Shown here one piece after another: positions 1 through 10,512 of a stretch of 64,000 nt of DNA. Where the stretch lies: positions 2,749,128 to 2,813,127 of the forward strand of contig OZ038324.1 of NCBI GenBank assembly GCA_964035795.1, written 5' to 3'. Made by a program: the position numbers and the translations under genes. Below the pieces are notes generated by a model, which worked only from the letters and a program-made list of their open reading frames with translations, searched no databases and was not told the DNA's origin. Each line of letters starts with the position of its first letter. Position 1 is the stretch's first letter. Source of the DNA: Pterobdella sp. o SKG-2022 (taxonomy: Eukaryota; Annelida; Clitellata; Hirudinida; Piscicolidae).

Positions 1-3000
1 TTTGTTTTAGTATATTAGTACTCTTCATTGTCTCCTCGGTTTCGACACTGTTGACAGCATTGTTGAAGTGGTCTGCAGCGAATGTGCTGGCGAGGATAGT
101 GGTGGTGTATGTGCTTTTGCTGATGATCACCTTGTTGACACCACTGCTACTTTTCAACTTGTTACTGCCACACAGGGTTGAAACTAAATTTTTACACAAA
201 TCTTTGCATTTATCAACTTTAACATTGTCATTATTGATATTATTTGGCTGGCAAGTTTTAACTTCATTGTTCAGACAACCATTTGTCTGTGAAATTTGGT
301 TAGAATTGACGAATGATTTTGATTGATTTAATGATGCATTTGAAGCCGAATGTGGCTTTGTGGCATATGGTGCATTATCTGGCTGAATTATAATGAATGT
401 CTTCGTCTTTGATGGGCTGTTCAAGTCATCTGAACCTTTTGACTTCATAGGTGGTTGGTGGAGGGTTTGTGTGGTAGACATGTCTGAGTCAGTTTTGACT
501 GGTGTTTCTTTAGCGCTGGAGACAATGGTCGATTTTGGCAGAGTTTTGGTTGTGGTGGAGTGTGTAGTAGTTGCAGAGAAGGCTGGCGATGATGATGATG
601 ATGTTTTTAACAATTTCGAAGTGGAAATTGAAGAAACGATTGGAGACATTATTGAAGAAAGCAGGGTTTTTGTAAGAGTCACAACCACTTCCTTTTGAGT
701 GCCAATTGATTCGTTGATTGTCGTCGAAGTACCCGACACAAGTGGATTACTTACAGATGTAACTGCAAGGACAAGCATTGATGCAGTAGATGATGCGCCA
801 TTTTCAAGAGCAGCCCCACTAGTTGACAATGTGGCTGAGATTATAGGTGATTGTCGAGAGCTATCTTTTTGAATACTATCGTTTTGAGCATCTTTCTTAG
901 ATGGAAGAACATTGTTTTTAATACTTGAAGATGGTGATACAAGGATTGATGTATTAGGCGAAGTTTTGATGATGTTGATTGGCTTTTTATTTGTTTCTTT
1001 GATAGGTATCGTGGAAGTTACTAGTTGAGAAGTTGAACAAACGTTGGAAGAGGTTATGGTGGGCGTTGATGATGATGTTATGGCTAAGCTTGTGACCGAT
1101 TCTTTCCTAATATTTTCTTCTCTTAATATTTTTACTTTGTTTGTCTCAATGTTTTCAATAATGCACTTCTCTTTATTGGAAGACTTAATAGCTTCTATTT
1201 TATTAATAATATCAACAACTGGTGTGTTATTAAGCTTACTAGTATTATTAATGCTACACGTTGTGGCAACATTAATAAGAATATCAGTACTAACAATATC
1301 ATTACAAACAACAGTTTTTATATCATCTGTTTTATCTTTCAAAACATTGATGGTAGAAAGCACGGAACCTTCTACCAAAGATTTGCTTTGATCAGAAACA
1401 GCCACCATCTCACCCATGGCAGGAGATGGCATGCTTGAAGAACTTGAAAGCACATTATTAGTAAAATTACCTGCTTTTTTACTGTCTTCTAGTATAGGTT
1501 CAGCTTCATTGATGGTGGGTGACTGATGTTTTGATGGTAAGGCAGTTGTGGTTTGTGTAGGTGCTTCAGTCAAACTGGTTGTTATTTTGCTTAAAATGAC
1601 CATGTTGGAAGAAACGACTGTTGTTGAAGAAGTTGTTTTTGAATGATTTGACACTACAATGTTTTCTGTATCACTGTATGAAGATGCGTTTGTAATCTTC
1701 ATTGGAGAATTGTTGGTGCTTGTTGAGGATTTGATGGCAACAATGTTGAGCTTGTTGGAAGAAGAGATGGTTGGTGAGAAGGATGTTAAGTTTGATGAGA
1801 GTGGTGTTGAGGTTGAAGGTGTTGTAACAGAAGACGATGCTGAAATAATGAGAGATGTTGCTGTAGTTGTTAGAGACAATGTTGAAGGAAAAGTGGAAGT
1901 TACTGATGTAGCAAATGAAGATGGCGATGTTGGTAAGGAAGAAGTTGTAATAAACGTTGACATTGATGATGAAAAAATTATTGATGATGAAGTTTGAAGA
2001 GATACAAGAGGAGTATTGACGACAATATCTTTTTCAACCAAATCTTCGTCTTTCTCATGTTTAATCCTTGCATAACTTAAATCTAAAGAGCCACAATTTG
2101 TTGCATTTGTGCTATAGTTAACTTGCTTCTTTAAGGGTTTTTTGAATATTGGAAAAAGACTTTTTTTAGTTATTTCGTGAGAAAGAGGTTGATATGAAGA
2201 AAACGGCGGACATGATTTTGAAGGCGTTTGAGATGATGATACGGGCTGATGTGATAATGATGACGTCAAAGTGATGAGGGATGATAATGATGATGTTTCA
2301 CCTTCACCGATGCTCTTGATATCACTATTTGCACCTACATTCATCTTTAAGTTGATGGCTTTGTGCTCAAATTCATTGTTGTTCATTATATAATTGTTTT
2401 TCCGTATGAAAGGGTGCGTCAACTGCGACAAATATTGAGAGCTGCGATAGAAATTGGAGGTATTGCACTTGATGGGCCTAGTGTTGGGATTGCAACTCCT
2501 GGGACTCTTAGTGCCAGGCTTGCGCTTGTTGATCGAAGTGAGTGTTGGGAAGAAGGAGTGATATTGGTACTTGAGAAAGTTGAAATTATTATTGACACTG
2601 AAAGTATTTTCAAAGAAGGTTAGTTGAGCTTTTGACGTTAATTTGTTATTCTTGTATGATTTTTTATTGACAAAGAAGTTGATGTAAGCATCGTTGACCC
2701 CAGAAGTATTATTAGAAATGCTTGAGCGTTTGTTGCATTTTTGGTTGAAATAACAAGGACCCATGGATGAGAATCTACCGAAGATTGAACTTGTGGTAGG
2801 TGCAGTGCTGACCAAATTAGATGAAAAATCAGTGAGTTTGTTGGCCTTGTAACTAGGGTCAGCTTTACTCATAGCTTGAGAAAGGTTGCTTGTGGAGTCA
2901 AATTGTTTTGACTTGTTCATCTTCTGACTTGCTTCAACTTTTATTTTGGTGCAGTGTTCAGAAGAATTAAGCGATTTTTTAACTGGCATTTTGAGTTTGT

Positions 3001-6000
3001 TAACTTTAGGCTTATCATTCAATGTAGACTGAAGTATATTGAAGATATTATCACTAGTTGTTGCAGCTGTACTACCGTTGCAACTAGCAGCAGTTGTGGT
3101 GATGCTGGGAGTGACAGATGCCACAACCAAACTGTCGAGACTACTTGCTGTTGAGAAAGATATCGTTGGGACAATACTGTTACTGGTGACGGGAACTACA
3201 GTCTTAGTAGTTTTAGTGTGGTCATTGCAGATTGGGAGGTTAAAAATAGGAGTGATGGAGGATGGCGATGAGGTGGCAGGGTTGATGGGTTGGTTCTTTT
3301 TTATCGACATCCTAAGACTGTTCTCACTCAAGTCACATATAAAACTATTGTAACTTTCACCTTTCTTCTCTGCATCATCTTTCTTCCCTGTACTAGCACC
3401 ATCATTAACATTATCAAAACTACCCTCATTATTATTATTCTTCACATTAAACACATCAACACCACCTTCCGCCATTTCTTGTTCTTTGAGTCTCTTCAGC
3501 ACCACTCTACAATCCCTCAGCAGCAAAGAACCTCCATTGATTTTACAACTTCTCTGTTTGCTTCTACTTCTATTTAAAAAGCCTTTAATGCTTTTATTAT
3601 CTCTCATTTTTTCTTTATTATCGATACTATAGATACCAGTTTTGTTTGATTTTTTAACGTATTTAATTTTTATAGGAGAAACAGTATTTTTGAAATCATC
3701 GCTACCTTCGTTATTATCTACCTGTGTGTTCTTATCTATATCAATATATTGATTAGCAAGAATGTGTTGTGTGGCTTTACTGTTGTTTAAATTGTCTGTA
3801 TTCTTCTCAGCATGGAGACTGTTGTTGATGTCGGAGTTTTGATCTGAAGAGTCAGGAAAAAGATCTATGGAGCCACTGAAAGAGTCTGACTTGTCAAAGT
3901 GGATGCCTGTGCTTGTGTCGTTAATGGTGTCTTTGGTTGTTATATCATTTATAACGTTTGGGTTAGTTCCGTTAGCTGAAGTATTTTGATTAGTTCCATC
4001 AGTTAGATTAATGTTTTTATTTCCATCAGTTATTTGGTTTTGATTATTATTGGCAAAGTTTCCACTAAGACTTATACCATTAGAGATTATTTTTTGTGGC
4101 TGGGAAACGTTATTTTCAACATTTTGAACGTTTACCATATTATTATTATTAACTATAATATTATTATTGGCAACATTATTGGTATCATTGAAGGCATATA
4201 AGCCTTTGAAAAGATTGTTGAAATATGAGGCAGGTAGAAGTGAAAGAAAAGATGCTGTTGATTGATTATTGGCGTATATGTTTTGATTGGCGCTGAAGTT
4301 GTTTGGCGCTGCATTTGTCAAGTTATTGACGTTTGGCATGACGTTGGCAGTCAAAGAAGCGAGTAAAAATGAATTTAAGTTGGAATAGTTCTTCTCATCT
4401 AAGCCTAACATGCTTGATATAAGGTTGGCATTTCCTTTGGTAGAGTCGTTTACAGTGTTTTGTGTTGAGATTGAAGTATTACTTTGATTAACTGAGTTAC
4501 TGTTTATATTATTACTACTCCTGTTGATGCCATTATAACCAGAACTATTATTGCAAGTAGCTTGATCGGAGGGTTTAAATTTCTTGACCAGGCGATCATC
4601 TTCTCTACAGTCCAGAGATCTCTTCTTACCACTATCTCCACCTAAACTATCATTATTATCACCACCTCTTTTATTATTCTGAGTGCAGTGTTGTTGAGAG
4701 CTCACATCACTTGTATCATAATCACATATGGTACTTCTATCCCTATCACCTTCATCATTATCATCAGTGTTTGTGGTGATGTCATTGGATGTGTTTGCTC
4801 GAGGTTTGATGAAGGCTATGTACTCCAAGGGAACTATGTCTTTCTGTTGGGTAAGTATACTTTGATCATTATGTCAATTAATTCTTCTTTTTTTTTGACC
4901 AAAATGATGTCAATTAATTGATAAATTGAATAGTTATGCCACCTTGAGATAGTTGAATTGAATGCAGATGTCTTTTATTGTGAGGTTGTCATCTGCTATC
5001 AAGTTATCACTTGTGCTCAAGTACAACTGTGGTTGATGGACACATTCATGATGGTTATGAATTTAATTGATTCTATTCTTGTATTACAGAAGATACTATA
5101 TCAAGCTAATTGATAATGATAATACAATTATGATAATTATTAGCTGAAACCCTTTTGATAGATCTTTTCCATTTTCCAATAAAATAACAACAACAACAAT
5201 AATGTAAACTAACAGAATAAAATATAAATTAAAAACAACAGTAAAAAAAACCATAAATTCACATGCAACACACACCTTGACTGTTTCTTCACATGCATAT
5301 AACTTAGACTTGATCAACTTCTTCATCAATCTTAATGTCACTTTCACTGGAGTCAGCAGATACCTTGGCTGTTTGTGTGCAGATGAGTTGGTGTGGAGTG
5401 ATTATATGTATGTTAAAAAAATGTTTGGAGAGGTTTTGAATGCATGTGATGTTCGTTGTGTACAAGATTTAATTAGTGGAAAAAACTTTTGACATTCATC
5501 AACCATGCAACTGAGGAAAGAATTAATACTTACTGGTCTGTTAGATAAACCCATCAATCTTCAAAAAAAATTAAAATAGTTCCATTAATAAATGGTTTAA
5601 GGTTAATTCATTTTTTTTAAATTTGAACAAGTGAATTTTGAGAATTATGGTAAATATCTAGGTTTCAAAATACCTTGAAGGCTTAAGAAGAACATTAACA
5701 CTATCACAATCATTGTAATTTTTGAAGTCATGGGCAAAGTTAATTGAACTTTGAATATTGTTATTTATGTTGTAGCTTTGTCTCCTTAAACATTCATCTG
5801 GAAAAAATGAGTTTTGGGTTTATAAATGAGAAGCTATTGAATTTTTATTTCAATCAATAATCCATTAAACTCACTTTCATACAAATTTGGAATCAGCTTA
5901 TACGTCAAACTTTGTAAAAGCCAATCTTTTCTGGAAGTAAACAAAGTATTAAAAAATGGTAAAAGGATGAAGAGTTGGATAAGGATGGATGAAAATGTAA

Positions 6001-6292
6001 AAATAGTTTTTACTTAATTCTTCTTTGCGTTAATAAAGTAGGTTTAGAAGCATTTTCATGTTGGCATCTAGGACAAAAAGTGACCGTTGCTGGGTGCTTG
6101 CTCATAAATTTGTGCAGACAACTGTAACAATCTAGATCATTTTGAGATGTAACTGAAATTAAATTCATTTTGGCTTTGAAATTTAGACTCACATGAATGC
6201 AAGCATTTTGACACGGTGACAGCTCCAATGAAGTAACCATTGCAAAGAGAACAAATAAGATTATCGTTAAGATGCCGCACCAGAACTGACAT
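1..6292 (-). CDS. PCGF-family Polycomb RING protein with giant low-complexity tail (3' partial)
   Basis: Likely subunit of a Polycomb repressive complex 1, acting in the nucleus with a RING1-type E3 partner on histone H2A. Exons, 5' to 3': 6292-6193, 6131-6014, 5930-5875, 5797-5674, 5363-5276, 5026-4943 and 4843-1 (continuing off the edge); all phases agree. Residues 8-55 form a C3HC4 RING (ICSLCNGYF, CLHSYCYSC, CPRC), followed by the PCGF-typical TYKLIPNLYENE. Exons 5-7 make a RAWUL ubiquitin-like fold: YLLTPVKVTLRLMKKLIKSK, then DNLTIKDICIQFNY, then IVPLEYIAFIKP. The last exon is open for 4,843 nt (about 1,614 codons) and is rich in Ser, Thr, Asn and Lys, so the protein exceeds 1,800 residues. 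Most animal PCGF proteins have 240-350; Drosophila Psc is the long exception. The start ATG lies just before the RING, as in short PCGFs. The paralogue type (PCGF1, 2/4 or 3/5) is unresolved. Confidence 0.88.
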
Positions 6293-6431
6293 TATAAGAC
6301 TTGACACTGGCTTTGCTACATTTATATAAACGCATTTAAACAAAATAGATAAATAAAATAGTTTATAATCTTGATATGATAATTGACTAAACAAGCAATA
6401 AAACAATGTCTAAACTCCTACATTAACCAAT

Positions 6432-6441
6432 CCGCCATTTT
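6432..6441 (+). promoter_or_regulatory. YY1/PHO-type site in a divergent promoter
   Basis: The sequence CCGCCATTTT matches the YY1 consensus CCGCCATNTT. It lies in the 479-bp gap between the PCGF start (minus strand) and the transporter start (plus strand), with a CCAAT just upstream. YY1/PHO sites are common in animal core promoters and also recruit Polycomb complexes. Use here is inferred. Confidence 0.4.
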
Positions 6442-6771
6442 AATGCTGATAAATCAACCGCGTATTTATTTATATTAATTTTTAAATAAATAACAAATAA
6501 AATAAAAACAAAATTTATATGAAATTAGAAAAATTATTGTTAAAAATGTTTTTAAAAACTCAAATCTTTCTTTATAGAAAGTTTATACTTAATTAGTCTT
6601 ATTAATTAAAACATGTTATTCGAGAAAATAAAAATAATTTTTGATCTAAGTCCTTAACCTTTGACATTGCTGCATCGGTGCGTATAAACAAATCAACTTT
6701 TAAAATGTGAAAAACATGCTTGAATAAAACTCCTTAAATAAGTACTTGAAAAATATTACGCATGTTTTGAA

Positions 6772-8488
6772 ATGGCTGCAAATGAAGAATTTCGTTCAGT
6801 TATTAACTGGCGGTGGTTTGTTGTTTTTGGTTCGTTTTTGGCGTTTTTCATTGCCGATGGTTGGTCTTTCACTTTTCCTATTTTGTTTCCCACTCTGGTC
6901 GAAGAGTTTAAGGAGTCTAGAGGTATAACTTCTTATGTGCCTACACTCCTATATGGAATTCCCATGATTCTTTCAAACCTGGCTTGCAGTGCTGTTCCAA
7001 AAATTGGATGTAAGACATTAGGTATTTTTGGTGGATTAGTCATTTGTTTCTCTCTTATATTAGCTTCAATTTCAACATCATTATGGGGACTTCTATTTTC
7101 TGTAGGTGTTTTAACAAGCATAGCCTTAGTTGCAATTTATATATCAGCTTATGTGGCGGTTACTTATTGGTTTGATGATTCTACTAGAGGATTAGCCACA
7201 GGAATTGCTGTGGCAGGTTCGGGTTTAGGATCAGTTTTGTTTCCTCATTTGATGGAATGGTTGACAGAGTTATATTTCTGGAGAGGGATGGTCCTAATTA
7301 TGGCTGGTGTTTGTCTCCATGCTACTATTTCAGGCTGTTTATATAGACCACCACCTGTGCCTTTGAATTTTCAGATAGAAAAAAATCAAGATTTTGCTTT
7401 GGTAAGCCCATTTTCTCAAGAGATTGCTGGAGAGGAATCAAATATTGCTTTAAAAGAAAACCAGTCTAAAGAAGCTTTAGATTTTAAAACAATTTTGAAA
7501 AGCAGCATTCCACAAGTTTCACTTCTTAAACATAAACTTTTTGCTCTTTATTGTGTTGGTAACTTTATACTTTATTTATGGGTTAGTATTCCTTTTTTAT
7601 ATTTATATGATTTTTCTGTAGAGGTGCTCAAGCTTCCAGTAGAACAGGCTACTTGGCTGTTTTCCGTTGTGGGTCTGGCTCGAACACTAGGACAAATTAT
7701 ATTAGGGTTAATTGTTGATCGGTTGAAACTTAGCCCAAATCTGGTTCTTGCCATATCTGTCTTTGTTTGTGGTAAGTTTACTATTATCACAATTATAAAA
7801 TTCACAATACAAACAAAATTTAAAACCCTATTTTCCAGCTCTTTCAGTCTTCTTCACAGCGTTTGCAACAAACTTTGTTCAGATCTTAGTTGTTGTGACT
7901 TTTTTTGGTTTATCATTCTCATCTATGTACGTTCTTCCCATGATGTGTATGGGAGAACTGATAGGCTTAGATAAGGCGGTACCAGGACTGGGTATTCTTC
8001 AGTTCTTTCAAGGTGTTGCTACCTTAGCTGGAAGTCCTTTGGGAGGTATACCCCACTATAATAATACTCGTTATTTGTTTGCTTGCTTATCTGAATGTTC
8101 ATCTTAATTGTTTTTTCACTGTAATGCCATCAAAATGGACTCACGCATGAATAATTCTTAAGGTTCAGATTGAACCATGGTTATCATTCTATGAAGATTC
8201 AAGCTTCGTCATATATATCGCATAACATTAATAATTTATAAGGTTTAAACTGTCGAAAATTATAATTTCTCAGTAAATGCATCGAAAAATGTCATCGCTT
8301 TAAAGTTTGAAAATACCAATCCATAATTTTACAATGCAGGGTGGATATTTGATTCTCTCAACTCATACGACTGGGCTTTCTATATATCAGGCGTACTTAT
8401 GGCTTTTTCTTCATTCCTCTTCTCTCTTCTGCCTATTTTTAATAAATCAAATAAACAAAAAAATAAGATAAACGATCCAATTCATTGA
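6772..8488 (+). CDS. SLC16-like monocarboxylate transporter (MFS)
   Basis: Predicted plasma-membrane transporter of the major facilitator superfamily, closest in pattern to the SLC16/MCT family (proton-linked monocarboxylate or related organic-acid carriers). Exons 6772-7771, 7839-8045 and 8340-8488 join in phase to about 451 residues, normal for the family. Residues 11-40 hold the family-style first helix (NWRWFVVFGSFLAFFIADGW), followed by an F-P-x-L-F-P segment. About twelve hydrophobic segments can be counted, with a polar central loop after helix 6 (about residues 195-250) as in MCTs. The second half contains an MFS-like G-x-x-x-D-R (GLIVDRLK). It is divergently paired with the PCGF gene and convergent with the Cys/Pro-rich gene. 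The substrate cannot be told from sequence; the strict MCT [D/E]G[G/S][W/F]GW motif is not intact. Confidence 0.85.
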
Positions 8489-8512
8489 AAATATTTAGAT
8501 CTTTTATTGAAG

Positions 8513-8598
8513 TACTGATAAATGAATATTTTGCACATTTCAAGTGTAAACTGTTAATTTTTGCCTACATAGATGATGCGAGAAATTAAGTGAATAAA
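8513..8598. terminator. Overlapping convergent polyadenylation signals
   Basis: AATAAA on the plus strand at 8593-8598 follows the transporter stop by 105 bp. AATAAA on the minus strand at 8513-8518 (plus-strand tttatt) follows the stop of the opposing gene by about 175 bp. If both are used, the two 3' UTRs overlap as antisense RNA. Position and motif are seen; use is inferred. Confidence 0.45.
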
Positions 8599-8693
8599 AA
8601 CGATGTTGTTAAATTATTAAACGAATTTGAATGAAGTTTTTAAGCTACTAAACGAAATCTTGAAAAACCTAAAGAAAATAACCGTAGTTATTT

Positions 8694-10058
8694 CTAATCA
8701 TTATCGCATATGGGTAAAGCAGTCACGGCGGATATGGACGGTGGGCGTTTATTCCCTCTCTTGCAGTTCACTTTAAGACGAAGAACTTGGTTATCTTCGA
8801 TGTCATTTATACAAATATTCTTTACATTACTTTCTTCGGGCAATTGTTCTACACAGTAGGTGAGCGTATCACGTTTCTTTGGGGGTTCTTTTTGGGACAC
8901 TAATAAATCTCTCAAACATTGGAACATTTGGGTCATCTGGGCCATCATATCCTGACAAACCATTTCTTGGTGACTGTTTTTGATACTAGCACATTCTTTC
9001 ATCAATCCTACGATGCTTTCCCTTTGTTTTTGCATTTCATCAGCATCTTCTATGATTACTGAATCTTTTTCTTTGGATGTTTTATTTTTTATACCAGAGC
9101 CTCTTGACTTACTTTCACGACTAGAAGAAGTCTCTGTACAACATTTTTTTAATATTTGTTCGTACTTCCTCTGCAACTCACACAGTTGGCGTTGAAGATC
9201 GTGGTTTTTAAAATCCATGTTAGACGCAGCGACTTTTTGACTACACGAGATTCTAGGAGCTTCTTTTTCACAATCGGGCTCGCATTGCACAATTAAACGT
9301 ACGTTTTTTGTTTTATCTTGTTTATTTGATTGTGATCGTAAAACTCCGTCAGTTTTCATTTGCCTTCCTCCCTTTCCTTGAGAGGTTTTTTTTTTTGCTT
9401 CTTCCTGGGACTTTTTTTCTTTTTGAAGACAATCAATCTCATTCTGTTTATTAGTCAAACATTTACACAGATAGCTATAATATTCGTTGTGTTCTTGTTC
9501 CTTACACTCGAGATATTGCACCAACTGGTTGTACTGGTCTTCCATGTTGGAACAAGGGCAGAAGTTGCCGCATGGCTTGCATGAAGAAGGACAGGGACAT
9601 GGAGGAAGACAAGAGCATGAAGAAGGACAAGGACATGGAGGAAGACAAGAGCATGAAGAAGGACAGAGACATGGAGGAGAAAACATGCAACAGGAACATG
9701 GTTTGGGGGGCTGTGGAGGACAACATGGACAAAAATAAATCGTCGGTTTGGGTGTCTTTACGGGCTCTTCCACATCTATATGCTGTTCAAATATAAAACT
9801 AGTTTTTATTAAATGTATAATATATTAAAGCAAAATGATGAAAATGATTTAACTAACATCAGATTCGCAACCACCAATAACTTGTGAGATTTTCCTGTTG
9901 CTTATATTACTTTCTACACCCTGGTTATTTTGACAAAAATTAGTGGAGGTCCTAGAATGATAGTTTCCCTGGTTCTGATTACCAATGTCTGTCAATGTGA
10001 GGTATGAGCAGCCCATGGGCGGGGGAGGGTAGCAGTTTATGTTGTTTGAGTTGCTCAT
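8694..10058 (-). CDS. Cys/Pro-rich coiled-coil protein, unrecognised
   Basis: I do not recognise this family. Exon 1 (10058-9858, ATG start) and exon 2 (9782-8694) join in phase 0 to about 429 residues. The minus-strand frame stays open upstream of exon 2, but the next Met there requires the splice. After a Gly/Asn/Gln-rich N-terminus comes a Pro/Cys block (about residues 75-140) built from 12-residue repeats of the type PCPCPSSCSCLP. Then come a Glu/Lys/Gln-rich helical region likely to form coiled coils, a Cys-rich middle and a polar C-terminus. No signal peptide or membrane segment is visible, so the cysteines would sit in a cytoplasmic or nuclear protein. Cys/Pro repeats with coiled coils occur in sperm or ciliary structural proteins, but that is only an analogy. 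Confidence 0.7.
9583..9690. repeat. 36-bp coding minisatellite, about 3 copies
   Basis: Tandem copies of a 36-bp unit (plus strand: gaagaaggacagggacatgg followed by aggaagacaagagcat) lie inside exon 2 of the Cys/Pro-rich gene. Each unit encodes 12 residues with four cysteines. The copies differ by only a few bases, so they are recent or homogenised. Confidence 0.8.
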
Positions 10059-10512
10059 TAAATTACTCTGGTGGGTGGGTGGGTTGAGATGAGAAAAGTG
10101 GTCTTGGTGCAAATATGTTGTAATTTTTCGTTTTATTCGTCAAAATTGAGGATTTTTACACAGAATTCATTTCAAAATATTATAATTCTCCATAAGTAAA
10201 ACCTTATAAGACTTTAGTATCAAGTAGTTAATATATTACTAAAGTTCATAATAAGGTTTCGCTTATCGAAAATTATATGAACACACTTGATAATGTAAGA
10301 TACTCTTACGAAATATTATACGTTATTATTTATAAAAATATACGTGTATTAAGTTTCTCAATAAAGCATAGTGTTTGTTTCTATTATATATGAAAATTAT
10401 AGTTTAAAATAAATTGTATTTGTTAAAATCCTCATAATTTACGAATAAAACAAAAATTTAGTGAACAAAAGGTACATACGATGATATTTTAACAATATTA
10501 ATACAAGATATT
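10059..10512. other. Intergenic, no gene seen
   Basis: A+T-rich spacer between the 5' end of the Cys/Pro-rich gene and the 3' end of the SMG7 gene. It presumably holds the promoter of the former. No motif was identified. Confidence 0.4.

Noticed and set aside
51..3577. Plus-strand frames of 60-115 residues with no motifs
   Set aside because: Complementary to the long PCGF tail frame, which is open over the whole stretch and linked in phase to RING and RAWUL exons.
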